Notes: generated by a model not told the origin, from the sequence alone. A DNA stretch of 64,000 nt from VRUE01 sp963812335 (GCA_963812335.1 CAWEUU010000002.1:62001-126000); one strand, 5' to 3'. Counted from the stretch's first letter, positions 17,833 to 26,494 are shown. Numbers and translations: made by a program.

Positions 17833-18186
17833 GTGCCGCGCCGGATCGCCAGTAGCCGAGCAAGGGAGGACGGGACCGCGTCGGTCGAGCTGATCGCCGT
17901 GGTCCCGCTCCTGCTGCTGGTGGTTCTGGCCGCGGCGCAGATCGGCAGCGCCGGGTACGCGCTCTGGTCGGCCGGCGTCGCGGCTCGGGCGGGGGCGCGG
18001 GCGACGCTGGTCGGCGGCGACCCCGGGCCGGTCGCGCGGCGTGCCCTGCCGGCGGCGATGCGGCGCGGGGCAGAGGTTCGCGAGGGCACGGCGGTGTCGG
18101 TCCGGGTCGGTGTGCCGCGTCTGCTTCCGGGGCTGCCGACGCTGATGGTGGGTGCGAAGGCGGCGCTGGAGTCGAGCGATGGGTAG
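17833..18186 (+). CDS. TadE-like pilus-assembly protein
   Basis: A 117-residue protein with the TadE layout: a short basic N-terminus, DGTASVELIAVVPLLLLVVLAAAQ (one membrane helix, with the conserved Glu at the start), then an extracytoplasmic region. TadE-family minor pseudopilins are cleaved before the membrane helix and take part in Flp pilus or related secretion. GTG 17833 is the start. It overlaps the next gene by 8 bp, forming a small operon. Confidence 0.75.
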   Translation: MPRRIASSRAREDGTASVELIAVVPLLLLVVLAAAQIGSAGYALWSAGVAARAGARATLVGGDPGPVARRALPAAMRRGAEVREGTAVSVRVGVPRLLPGLPTLMVGAKAALESSDG

Positions 18187-18508
18187 GGACGACGGTCAGT
18201 CCACAGTCGAGCTCCTGGCGGCGTTGCCGGCGTTGCTGCTGGCCGGCCTGCTCGCGCTTCAGCTGTTCGCCGTCGGCTACGCGCTGACCCTTGCCGACGG
18301 CGCCGCCGAGGCGGGGGCGCTGGCGCTGGCCACGGGCGGGCCCGCAAGGAGCGCGGCGCGCGACGCTCTGCCGGCCTGGGCCGAGGACGATGTTGAGGTG
18401 ACGGTCCGGGGCGGGCGCGTCCGAGTGCGTCTGCGCCCTCCGTCGCCGCTGCCGGGGCTGGCCGACCGGCTCGCGGTCAGCTCATCCGCCGCCGCGAGGC
18501 CGAAGTGA
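18179..18508 (+). CDS. Second TadE-like protein
   Basis: A 109-residue protein beginning MGRDDGQSTVELLAALPALLLAGLL split between a charged leader and a single membrane helix containing the conserved Glu, as in TadE. The remaining 70 residues are extracytoplasmic. ATG 18179 overlaps the upstream gene, and its stop overlaps the next start (GTGA). Two tandem TadE-like genes without tadA, tadB or tadC here suggest that the rest of the system is elsewhere. Confidence 0.7.
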   Translation: MGRDDGQSTVELLAALPALLLAGLLALQLFAVGYALTLADGAAEAGALALATGGPARSAARDALPAWAEDDVEVTVRGGRVRVRLRPPSPLPGLADRLAVSSSAAARPK

Positions 18509-19134
18509 GGGGCGCCCGGCCCGGCGAGGGCTGGACGGCGCCACGGCCCGGCGGCCCGGTCGTCCTCGTCACGCGGGTCGGCGAGGCGGTCGGGTCGAAG
18601 CCGGCCGCGGCGGCTCTTGCCTGCGCCGCCTCAGAGCCCGACCGCGCCGCGCTGCTGCTCGACCTCGCTGACGGCCGCGCCCCGCGCCCCTCGCTGATCG
18701 CGACCGCGGGCGCCCGCGCCCTGGAGGAGCGCCTCGCCGCCCACTTGCCGGATGCGCCGGTCGGCTCTCGCGGCTCGATCTGCCACCTGAAGCTCCCGGC
18801 CGACGAGGCCGGGATCGAGCGGATTGCCGCGGCGCTGCCCCTGGTCCGCGAGTCGGCGGGCATCGTCCACCTGCCTCCCAGCCTTCTCCGCCCGGTCCTC
18901 GACGAGCCGCACATCCGGCCGGCAGCGGCGTTGCTTCGCGCCGATCTGACCAAGGACCGTGCGCTCGCGGCGCTTGCGACCCGCGACCTGATGGCACAAG
19001 GCCTCCGCGTCGCCGTCTTCAAGCGCGCACCGGATTGGCTCAGTGTCCAGGCAAGCCTCCTCGGCCTGCCACTGCGATTTCGCCAAGCGCTCCCGGCTCG
19101 CCTGTTGGACCGGCTCCTGGGAGTGAGCACTTGA
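18505..19134 (+). CDS. Hypothetical protein, possible degenerate TadZ/CpaE-like protein
   Basis: A 209-residue protein without a recognised family. Its layout recalls MinD/CpaE ATPases: a first strand (GPVVLVTRVG), a loop where Walker A would lie (EAVGSKPAAAALACA, which lacks GK[ST]), and then ALLLDLADG in the place of the deviant Walker region. The CpaE link is inferred from the fold-like pattern and the neighbouring TadE genes. It overlaps neighbours on both sides (GTGA start; stop inside the next start), so it is cotranslated with them. Confidence 0.6.
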   Translation: MRGARPGEGWTAPRPGGPVVLVTRVGEAVGSKPAAAALACAASEPDRAALLLDLADGRAPRPSLIATAGARALEERLAAHLPDAPVGSRGSICHLKLPADEAGIERIAAALPLVRESAGIVHLPPSLLRPVLDEPHIRPAAALLRADLTKDRALAALATRDLMAQGLRVAVFKRAPDWLSVQASLLGLPLRFRQALPARLLDRLLGVST

Positions 19135-20456
19135 CGCGCAGAGAGGACGGGCAGGCGCTGCTGCTGGCGCTCGGGGCTTCGCTGGCGCTTGTCGTCGCGG
19201 CGCTGGCGCTGGTGGCGATCGCCGGGGCGGTGACCGGCAAAGGTCGGGCACAGCGGGCAGCGGACCTGGCGGCGATTTCGGCGGGGCGTTCGATGCGCGA
19301 CGACCTGCCGCGGCTGCTGGCGCCGCCGATGCTGGCGAACGGGGTGCCGAACCCGGTTCACATCGCGAAGGCGGTCTACCTGGCGCGGGCGCGGGCCGCG
19401 GCACTCGACGTCGCGGAGGGGAACGACGTGTCGCGGGCGCGGCTGCAGGTGTCATTCCCCGACCGCGTCTCCTTCGCGCCGGTGCGGGCCAAGGCGGTCG
19501 TCTGGGGCGACGTCGAAGCGCACCGGGTCGAGGCCTCGGCCGTCGCGGAAGCGGCCGCGCCGACCGCGGGGCCCGCTGGCGGGTCGAGCCCGTCGATGGC
19601 GAGCGGCGGCGGCTACAGCGGCCCGCTCGTCTACCGCACCGGGAAGCCGATGCGCCCGGATGTCGGCGCCGCCTTCGACCGCATGGCAGCTGCGGCGTCG
19701 GGCGCGGGCATCTCCCTGACCGTCAACTCCGGCTTCCGCTCCGACGCCGAACAGGCGGCGCTGTTCGCCGCCCATCCGGACCCGACCTGGGTGGCGCCGC
19801 CCGGCAAGTCGCTGCACCGCTGCGCGACCGAGCTCGATCTCGGCCCGGAGACCGCCTACGGCTGGCTGGCGGCCAACGCCTCGCGCTTCGGCTTCGTCCA
19901 GCGCTATTCCTGGGAGGCCTGGCACTACGGGTTCGCCGCCGGCCCCGAGCCGTGCTCGGCTGCGGGCAATGCGGTCGGCGCGCCCGGGGCAGGGGGAGAC
20001 GGCGCCCTCGCCGGCACCGAGCTGCCCTCATTCGTCCCCGAGCGCTTCCGGGCGCCCTTGTCCCGCGCCGCGCTGCGCTGGAACGTCTCCGCCGCCCTGC
20101 TCTCCGCGCAGCTGCTGGCCGAGTCGAACTTCGACCCCTACGCGGGCTCGCCGGCCGGGGCGCAGGGCATCGCCCAGTTCATGCCTGCCACGGCGGCGAG
20201 CTACGGCCTGCGCGACCCCTACGACCCTGAAGAAGCGATCGACGCCCAGGCCCATCTGATGTCGGACCTGCTGCGTGAGTTCGGCGATCCGGCCCTCGCC
20301 CTCGCCGCGTACAACGCCGGCCCCGGCGCGGTCGAACCGTGCAACTGCATCCCCGACTACCCCGAGACCCAGGCCTACGTGAGCCGCATCCTCGCCCTGC
20401 TCGGCGGCGCCGGCGCCCTCGCCGTCCCCGTCTTCGAAGTCAGGCTGGTGGACTGA
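19131..20456 (+). CDS. TadG-like / M15 carboxypeptidase / lytic transglycosylase fusion
   Basis: A 441-residue protein with three parts. Residues 1-55 resemble the TadG N-terminus (DGQALLLALG, one membrane helix, then GRAQRAADLAAISAG). Residues 165-270 form a VanY/M15 LAS peptidase: Ser-x-His229 to Asp236 in SLHRCATELDLG, with Glu262 and His265 in WEAWHYGF, supply the zinc site and base. Residues 310-430 are an SLT-type lytic transglycosylase with Glu331 (LLAESNFDP), GIAQFMPATA and AYNAGPGAV. It would cut both peptide stems and glycan strands outside the membrane. The TTG start at 19131 has GGGAG about 10 nt upstream and overlaps the preceding gene. Confidence 0.85.
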   Translation: MTRREDGQALLLALGASLALVVAALALVAIAGAVTGKGRAQRAADLAAISAGRSMRDDLPRLLAPPMLANGVPNPVHIAKAVYLARARAAALDVAEGNDVSRARLQVSFPDRVSFAPVRAKAVVWGDVEAHRVEASAVAEAAAPTAGPAGGSSPSMASGGGYSGPLVYRTGKPMRPDVGAAFDRMAAAASGAGISLTVNSGFRSDAEQAALFAAHPDPTWVAPPGKSLHRCATELDLGPETAYGWLAANASRFGFVQRYSWEAWHYGFAAGPEPCSAAGNAVGAPGAGGDGALAGTELPSFVPERFRAPLSRAALRWNVSAALLSAQLLAESNFDPYAGSPAGAQGIAQFMPATAASYGLRDPYDPEEAIDAQAHLMSDLLREFGDPALALAAYNAGPGAVEPCNCIPDYPETQAYVSRILALLGGAGALAVPVFEVRLVD

Positions 20457-20524
20457 TCTGAGCGGGGCGCGCCTCGGCCGCGCCCGGTCGCCTGGGCTGG
20501 CCCTCGACGCCGATCCGGCCACTC

Positions 20525-20554
20525 TTGACAAGATTGCGTCGACCTGGTTAGGTA
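20525..20554 (+). promoter_or_regulatory. Promoter of the TetR gene
   Basis: A perfect -35 TTGACA (20525-20530) is followed after 17-18 nt by TTAGGT/TAGGTA (20548-20554). The predicted transcript would start within about 10 nt of the ATG, so the gene may be nearly leaderless. ATGACTAA is repeated at 20556-20563 and 20569-20576, a possible operator. Confidence 0.55.
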
Positions 20555-20568
20555 GATGACTAAGTCGA

Positions 20569-21198
20569 ATGACTAACACGGCTGAACATGTCGATCGTGC
20601 CGTTCCCGAGAGGTCGAGACGCGAGGCCAACGTCGATGCCTTCCTCGATGCGGCCGAGAGGCTGCTGGTAAGCGTCGGCGCCGCCGGCATCTCGACCCGA
20701 CAGCTGGCCCAGGAGGCAGGGCAGAACCACGGCCTCGTCCACTACTACTTCGGCTCGGTCGATGAGCTCCTGGTGCAGGCTCTGGAGCGGTTCACCGACC
20801 GGGTGCTCGCGCGCCAGCGGGCGATGTACGAAACAGACGCTCCGTTCATCGAGAAGTGGCGCACCGCGATGAGCTACATCGAGGAGGACCTGGCGGCGGG
20901 CTACCCGAAGGTGCTCGCCGAGCTGGAGGCGCTCGCCTGGAACAAGGCGGAGTTGCGGGAGCGGCTGCGCCGCGTCAACGACGAGTGGCACTCGCTGCTT
21001 CGCGAGGCCCTCGCCGACGCGCTGGAGGAGTACGGCCTGAGCGACAGCCGCTTCTCGGCGGAGGCGCTGGCGGCGCTGGTCGCGCAGTTCAACAAAGGCC
21101 TGCTGAACGAGCGCCTCCTCGGCTTCGACCGCGGTCACGCCGAGCTCTTGGCCGCGATCGACCTCTGGCTGGAATCGTTGGAGGAGGCAAAGGGATGA
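20569..21198 (+). CDS. TetR-family transcriptional regulator
   Basis: A 209-residue dimeric repressor. The N-terminal helix-turn-helix is clear: VDAFLDAAERLL, ISTRQLAQEAGQNHGLVHYYFGS, with HYYFGS the usual TetR turn. The C-terminal ligand-binding part (about 70-209) is helical and unassigned. It overlaps the hydrolase-glycosyltransferase gene by 4 bp (ATGA), so it probably controls that gene as well as itself through the ATGACTAA repeats at its start. Confidence 0.9.
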   Translation: MTNTAEHVDRAVPERSRREANVDAFLDAAERLLVSVGAAGISTRQLAQEAGQNHGLVHYYFGSVDELLVQALERFTDRVLARQRAMYETDAPFIEKWRTAMSYIEEDLAAGYPKVLAELEALAWNKAELRERLRRVNDEWHSLLREALADALEEYGLSDSRFSAEALAALVAQFNKGLLNERLLGFDRGHAELLAAIDLWLESLEEAKG

Positions 21199-23384
21199 GG
21201 GCCGGCGAGGTGCTGTCGCCGCCGGCCGAGCCACCCGCCGCGCGCGGTGAGCAGAGCCGCGCCCGTCTCCCCAGCGAGGAGGGCTTCGCCGAGCGCGACG
21301 GGCAGCGCCTCTTCTACGAGGTCTACGGCGAGGGGGAGGAGACGGTCTTCCTGCTCCCGACCTGGTCGATCGTCCACTCCCGCCACTGGAAGATGCAGGT
21401 TCCGTACCTCGCCCGCCACTTCCGGGTGCTGACGATGGACGGGCTCGGTAACGGGCGCTCGGATCGGTGCCGCGACCCGCTGCGCTATGACGTCGCGGAG
21501 TCTGCCCGCGACTGCCTCGCGGTGATGGACGCGAGCGGCACCGAGCGGGCGGTGACCGTGAGCCTCTCCACCGGGGCGCAGTTCCAGCTTGAGATGGCGC
21601 GGCTGGCGCCCGGGCGGGTGCTCGGCACCGCTTTCCTCGGACCCGCGTTCCCGTACACGCCCTCCCACCTGAAGCTGCTGTTCGACTCCCGACTTCGCTC
21701 TCGTTTCGATCTTCTGCCGCCGATGCCCGCCTACCGCTGGTGGGGGCGGGTTCACCCCGAGCACTGGCGCCGGGACTACCCGGAGTTCGCCGAGTGGTTC
21801 GTCTCGCGGTGCTTCAGCGAGCCGCACTCCTCGAAGGGCATCGAGGACTGCCTCGGCTGGGCGCTCGAGACCGATCCCGAGACGCTGATCGCCACGGTGA
21901 CGGGGCGCACCATCAACGACAGGGCGACCCTGCGCGATTTGGCACGGGGGCTCGAAGGCCCCGTCCTGGTCGTCTCGGGAAGCCGGGACAAGATCACGCC
22001 GCCGCGCGACGCGCGGGCGCTGGCCCGCCTCGCCGGCGGGCAGCTGCGCGTCCTCGAGGGCAGCGGCCACCTCCCGCATGCCCGCAAACCGGTCCAGGTG
22101 AACCTCGACCTGCGCGACCTCGCCGAGCGGGCCTTCGGGCGGCCACGGGCCCCGCGCGACCCCACGGTCCACCGCCCCGACGGCCGCCCGCGCGCGCTCT
22201 ACGTCTCCTCACCGATCGGCCTCGGCCACGCCCAACGCGATGTGGCGATCGCTCGCGAGCTGCGTCGCCTGCACCCGGACCTCGAGGTCGACTGGCTCGC
22301 CCAGGACCCGGTCACCAGGGTGCTGGAGGCCGAGGGCGAGTCGATCCACCCCGCCAGCGCCCACCTGGCGAGCGAGTCGCGCCACTTTGAGTCGGAGTCG
22401 GCCGAGCACGACCTGAACTGCTTTCACGCCCTGCGGAGCATGGACGAGATCCTCGCCGCCAATTTCATGCTCTTCCACGACGTCGTGCGCGATGAGCGCT
22501 ACGACCTGTGGATCGGAGACGAGGCGTGGGAGCTCGACTACTTCCTGCACGAGAACCCGGGCGAGAAGCGCGCCCCCTTCGCCTGGATGACCGATTTCGT
22601 CGGCCACCTGCCGGTCGACCAGCACGACCCGCGCGAAGGCCTGCTCACCGCCGACTACAACGCCGACATGTTGGGCCAGGTCGCCCGGCACCCGGGCGTG
22701 CGCGACCGGGCGCTCTTCGTCGGCAATCCCGAGGACATCGTCCCCGCCCGGCTCGGACCCGAGCTGCCGATGATCCGCGAGTGGACCGAGGCCAACTTCG
22801 ACTTCACCGGCTACGTGACCGGATTCGACCCCGACGAGCTCGGCGACCGCGACACTCTGCGGGCGGAGCTGGGCTACGGGGAGGACGAGCGCGTCTGCAT
22901 CGTCACCGTCGGCGGGTCGGGGGTCGGCGTCGACCTCCTGCGCCGGGTGATCGCGTCCTTCCCGCAGGCCAGGGAGCGGGTACCGGAGCTGCGCATGGTC
23001 GTCGTGGCGGGGCCGCGCATAGACCCGGGGTCGCTGCCCACCCAGGCCGGGCTCGAAATCGTTCCCTACGTGCACCACCTCTACCGGCACCTCGCCGCCT
23101 GCGACCTTGCCGTCGTTCAGGGCGGGCTGACGACCGCCATGGAGCTGACCGCGCACCGGCGTCCCTTTCTCTACTTCCCGCTGCGCCACCACTTCGAGCA
23201 GAACTTCCACGTGCGCCATCGCCTGGACCGCTACGGCGCCGGCCGCCGCATGGACTTCGACGACTCGCCGCCGGAGCGGATCGCGAGTGCGATCGCCGAG
23301 GAGATTGTCCGCGAGGTCGACTACCTGCCGGTGGAGCGCGACGGGGCGGCGAGGGCGGCCGAGCGATTGGCGGAGATGCTGTGA
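21195..23384 (+). CDS. Alpha/beta-hydrolase / GT-B glycosyltransferase fusion
   Basis: A 729-residue two-domain protein. Residues 30-310 are an alpha/beta hydrolase with nucleophile Ser125 in SLSTG, Asp265 in SGSRDKITPP and His292 in EGSGHLPH, an intact triad. Residues 332-729 are a GT-B glycosyltransferase of the MurG/MGT kind: SPIGLGHAQRD in the N-terminal half, VTVGGSGVG, and a donor-site region VQGGLTTAMELTAHRRPFLYFPL near 640-665. ATG 21195 has GGAGG 11 nt upstream and is coupled to the TetR gene. A role in activating, attaching or removing sugar or acyl groups on a small molecule is inferred. Substrates are not evident. Confidence 0.85.
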   Translation: MRAGEVLSPPAEPPAARGEQSRARLPSEEGFAERDGQRLFYEVYGEGEETVFLLPTWSIVHSRHWKMQVPYLARHFRVLTMDGLGNGRSDRCRDPLRYDVAESARDCLAVMDASGTERAVTVSLSTGAQFQLEMARLAPGRVLGTAFLGPAFPYTPSHLKLLFDSRLRSRFDLLPPMPAYRWWGRVHPEHWRRDYPEFAEWFVSRCFSEPHSSKGIEDCLGWALETDPETLIATVTGRTINDRATLRDLARGLEGPVLVVSGSRDKITPPRDARALARLAGGQLRVLEGSGHLPHARKPVQVNLDLRDLAERAFGRPRAPRDPTVHRPDGRPRALYVSSPIGLGHAQRDVAIARELRRLHPDLEVDWLAQDPVTRVLEAEGESIHPASAHLASESRHFESESAEHDLNCFHALRSMDEILAANFMLFHDVVRDERYDLWIGDEAWELDYFLHENPGEKRAPFAWMTDFVGHLPVDQHDPREGLLTADYNADMLGQVARHPGVRDRALFVGNPEDIVPARLGPELPMIREWTEANFDFTGYVTGFDPDELGDRDTLRAELGYGEDERVCIVTVGGSGVGVDLLRRVIASFPQARERVPELRMVVVAGPRIDPGSLPTQAGLEIVPYVHHLYRHLAACDLAVVQGGLTTAMELTAHRRPFLYFPLRHHFEQNFHVRHRLDRYGAGRRMDFDDSPPERIASAIAEEIVREVDYLPVERDGAARAAERLAEML

Positions 23385-23443
23385 CCGTGACGCCCGCCCG
23401 CATGAGGCCTCGAGTCAATCAAGCGACCACCGAAGGGGAAGCG

Positions 23444-24108
23444 ATGAGCACCAACCCGATCGACGAGACCAAGCTCGAAGCCTTCATGGGCCAGGCGCTG
23501 GCAGACCTGAGCGCGCAGATGAGCGCGCCGCTGGCGATGATCGGCGAGCGGCTCGGCCTCTACAAGGCGATGGCGGGCGGCGGCCCGCTGAGCTCGCGGG
23601 TAGTGGCGGAACGCGCCGGGGCGAACGAGCGCTACGTCCGTGAGTGGCTGCGCAACCAGGCCACGAGGCGTCGATCGAGCGGGCGCGCGAGGTCGTCGCG
23701 GAAGCGGGTGCCGCCGAGCGGGTCGACTTCCGGGTCGCCACGGCGAAGGACTACCCCGGTGACGATTACGACCTCGTCTGCGTATTCGACTCCCTGCACG
23801 ATATGGGCGATCCGGCGGGCGCGGCCGCGCACGTGCGCCAGACCCTCGCCGCCGACGGCGCCTGGATGATCGTCGAGCCGTATGCCGGCGACCGCGTCGA
23901 GGAAAACCTCAACCCGGTCGGCCGGCTCTACTACGCGGCTTCGACGACGATCTGCACGCCGGCGTCGCTGAGCCAGGAGGTGGGGCTCGCGCTGGGAGCG
24001 CAGGCCGGCCAGGAGCGGTTGACCGAGGTGCTCGGAGAGGGCGGTTTCACCCGGGTGCGCCGCGCCGCCGAGACGCCCACCAACCTCGTCCTCGAAGCTC
24101 GGCCGTAG
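23444..24108 (+). pseudogene. SAM-dependent methyltransferase with internal deletion and frameshift
   Basis: The N-terminal part (23444 to about 23660) reads as the winged-helix dimerisation region of a class I methyltransferase of about 350 residues (MSTNPIDETKLEAFMG ... YVREWLRNQA). The sequence then jumps directly to the middle of the Rossmann domain in another frame (HEASIERAREVVAEAG ... DSLHDMGDP ... LNPVGRLYYAAST). Roughly 120 codons, including the glycine-rich SAM-binding motif, are missing, and the two halves are out of frame. The downstream half alone (23644-24108) cannot bind SAM. The family and the missing length are recalled from typical homologues. Confidence 0.8.
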
Positions 24109-24189
24109 CGACCGAGGCAGGGACCAAAAGCATTTCGGGCGCGCGGTCGCACCCCGCCTCGCTCGAGCGGGCGACTGTCAGGGCGGATG

Positions 24190-25680
24190 CTAGGAGTGCT
24201 GCCCTGCCGTGAGGGCGGCGGACTCAGGGGAGGCCAGGCGACCAACTCGCACGCCAAATCGCTCGCCAAGCGTGTCAAGGGCTTCGCGGTAGTGCGAGGA
24301 GTCAGAGCGTTGCGTGGCGAGCAACGCCATGGCTCCAGCCATCCGCCGATGCTTCGGGTACCAGCGGTCGAAGTCGAGGCCGCAGTCCATCATGACCTTG
24401 GGTGGCAAGGTGCGGGCGATGCGGCCGAGGTTGTACTGCGACAGCGTGATCGAGGCCCAGATGATCGCGGACCGCGATTTCGTGCCGAGATCCTCGACAT
24501 CGAGCTCATAGAGGCGTGCGGCGCCGACCTTGCCCCGGAACATGAGGTGCGTCAGGAAGTACCCCGCGAACGAGGTGAAGGGCCCCGTCACGCTCGACCG
24601 CAACTGGATCGACAGCACATTGCCCGTGTCGGAGACGAAGGGCTCATAGGGATGCCCGGGCTGGGCCAGATACCCGGTGCAGTTCACGATCCAACTGTCG
24701 GCCGGGACCGCCAGCGATCGGCCGTCGCGGAAGACGAGCACAGGCCCGCCGGTCGCGTCGACCACGTCGCTGAGGTGCCCGGGCTCGATCCGGCGCAGGG
24801 CCCCTCGCACGCTCGCGCACTCGGTGCCGGACAAGTAGGCGCTGAAGAAGCTGGTCGACTCACCCGACGGACTGATGCCGTAGCTGTCGAGGAACCAGGC
24901 CGCGACCTCGTGCTCATTGGTGCCGTCATAGCGGAGGGCGGCCTCGCGAAGCATCGCATTGAGTCGAGTACCGCCGTACCAGCGCCGCTTGCCGGTCGGG
25001 AAAAACGTCTCGCGACGGCTGAACATCGTGCCCGAGCCGGCCACCATGTCGAGCTCGCGCCCGGGGCACTCCTGCCGGAGCATCAGCGCGACATCCATCG
25101 CCGTCTTACCGCTGCCGACGATCCAGATCGGGCCACGGTCCTCGGGGTGGTTCGCGATCACGGCCGGCAATGCCTCGGGCGTGGTTGAGCGTATGGCGGC
25201 GCTCGAGATCGGCAGCGGCGAGCTGGGCACCACGTTGTTGCCGTACGCCTTGATCAACCGCCTGGTCGTCAGCGTTTCGGTTCGTCCATCCGGGCCACGG
25301 AGGGTCACCGCCACGGCGCCGTCCGTCTCGGCATGCCCGACGTACTCCCAGCCGAAGCGCGGCTCGAGATCCACCTTCGCGCCCGCCACCTCGGCGCAGT
25401 GGCCCAGGTGGTCGAGAACCTCCTCGCGGGTCGCCAGATGGCTCGGGGGCTCGTCGAGCTGCCACGCGATCTTGCCCGCGGTGAAGATCGGGTACGGCTG
25501 GTGCAGCCGGACGAAATCGTAGGTGTCCACCCACATCCCGCCCGCACGGTGCCGGCTGTCGACCAGGACGACCCGGTCACGCGCCGAGAGATAGTCGCTC
25601 GCGACGGCCAGCGCATTGAGTCCGGCGATTCCTGCGCCGACGATGATCAGCTCTCGGCGTTCTGCCACGTTGGCGGCCAC
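24190..25680 (-). CDS. Flavin-containing monooxygenase-like FAD/NAD(P) oxidoreductase
   Basis: A 496-residue flavoprotein. The FAD-binding GxGxxG is IIVGAGIAGLN (about residues 12-22), and the second dinucleotide fold is IWIVGSGKTAMD (about 190-200), with an ATG-like motif (NCTGYL) near residue 330. GGMWVDTYDFVRLHQP matches the flavin-monooxygenase region after the first strand. The reaction is probably NADPH-dependent oxygenation of a small molecule. GTG 25680 is the start, with GGGAGA just upstream. It is divergent from an HxlR-type regulator across 84 bp containing a GAAGT-A-ACTTC palindrome, so it is probably that regulator's target. Confidence 0.85.
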   Translation of the reverse strand: MAANVAERRELIIVGAGIAGLNALAVASDYLSARDRVVLVDSRHRAGGMWVDTYDFVRLHQPYPIFTAGKIAWQLDEPPSHLATREEVLDHLGHCAEVAGAKVDLEPRFGWEYVGHAETDGAVAVTLRGPDGRTETLTTRRLIKAYGNNVVPSSPLPISSAAIRSTTPEALPAVIANHPEDRGPIWIVGSGKTAMDVALMLRQECPGRELDMVAGSGTMFSRRETFFPTGKRRWYGGTRLNAMLREAALRYDGTNEHEVAAWFLDSYGISPSGESTSFFSAYLSGTECASVRGALRRIEPGHLSDVVDATGGPVLVFRDGRSLAVPADSWIVNCTGYLAQPGHPYEPFVSDTGNVLSIQLRSSVTGPFTSFAGYFLTHLMFRGKVGAARLYELDVEDLGTKSRSAIIWASITLSQYNLGRIARTLPPKVMMDCGLDFDRWYPKHRRMAGAMALLATQRSDSSHYREALDTLGERFGVRVGRLASPESAALTAGQHS

Positions 25681-25733
25681 GCTTCTCCCGTGTCGTACTG
25701 GCCGACTGCGGTGCTACCTTAGCATAAGAAACA

Positions 25734-25744
25734 GAAGTAACTTC
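25734..25744. promoter_or_regulatory. Palindrome between FMO and HxlR genes, putative operator
   Basis: GAAGT-A-ACTTC is a perfect 5-bp inverted repeat in the AT-richer divergent intergenic region. HxlR/MarR-like dimers bind such short palindromes. It lies about 20 bp upstream of the regulator start. Confidence 0.45.
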
Positions 25745-25764
25745 ATATCTTTTAGGAGGAAAAA

Positions 25765-26433
25765 GTGGCAGAGCGCTCCTACAACCAATACTGCGGCCTT
25801 GCCGGTGCGCTCGACCTGCTCGGTGAGCGCTGGACTCTGTTGATCGTTCGCGAGCTCATGTCCGGACCGAAGCGCTATACCGACCTTGCCGATCGTCTGC
25901 CAGGGATCGGCACCAGCCTGCTGGCTGAACGGCTGGCGAAGCTCGAGCGCAGCGCCGTCATCGAGCGGCGCCTGCTCCCCCCGCCGGCGGCGTCGACGGT
26001 CTACGAGCTCGCGCCCGCCGGCCACGAGCTCGGTGCGGCCTTGGCCCCGTTGATCGCATGGGGGCTGCGCCACGCGGTTCCGGAGACTCCGGGCGACCGC
26101 CAGGTGTCGGCGACCTGGTCCGCACTGCCCTTCACCCATCCCGTCAACCCGGAGATGGTCGCGGGCATCGAGGCGACCTACGAGATCCGTATCGGGAAGA
26201 CCTCCGCGCTGCTTCGCTTCCACAATGGACACGCCGCGGTGCTTCCCGAGGGATCGGCGACACCAGACGTCGTGATCTCCATGGACGCAGCGACGATGGC
26301 TGCCGTCGGCGCCGGGCGTCGAACGATCGGCGAGGCCTCGGACGACGGCTCGATCACCATCGACGGTGACCTGAGTGCCGCCACCGCACTCACCGCCGCC
26401 TTCGAGAGCGGGGCGCTCGCCGACGGGGCCTGA
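25765..26433 (+). CDS. HxlR-family regulator with C-terminal SCP2-like domain
   Basis: A 222-residue regulator. The winged-helix part (about 5-100) has the HxlR signature: YNQYCGLAGALDLLGERWTLLIVREL split as a conserved Cys near residue 9 and GERWTLLI, then LPGIGTSLLAERLAKLE. The C-terminal half (about 120-220) resembles a sterol-carrier-protein (SCP2) fold, with TPDVVISMDAATM and GDLSAATAL. That combination occurs in actinobacteria and could sense a hydrophobic ligand. GTG 25765 has an excellent GGAGG at 25755-25759. It is divergent from the FMO gene. Confidence 0.85.
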   Translation: MAERSYNQYCGLAGALDLLGERWTLLIVRELMSGPKRYTDLADRLPGIGTSLLAERLAKLERSAVIERRLLPPPAASTVYELAPAGHELGAALAPLIAWGLRHAVPETPGDRQVSATWSALPFTHPVNPEMVAGIEATYEIRIGKTSALLRFHNGHAAVLPEGSATPDVVISMDAATMAAVGAGRRTIGEASDDGSITIDGDLSAATALTAAFESGALADGA

Positions 26434-26478
26434 CGGCGCGGTCGGGCCTCTGCTCTCGCTCCGCCGGCAGTGCTCTCA

Positions 26479-26494
26479 TACACCTAAGGGTGTA
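26479..26494. promoter_or_regulatory. VapB operator palindrome
   Basis: TACACC-TAAG-GGTGTA (6-bp arms, 4-nt spacer) lies 10 bp before the vapB start, where VapBC complexes normally bind to autorepress. Confidence 0.55.

Noticed and set aside
20856..21194. N-terminal extension of the hydrolase-glycosyltransferase
   Set aside because: It is out-of-frame reading through the TetR gene; ATG 21195 has a proper ribosome site.
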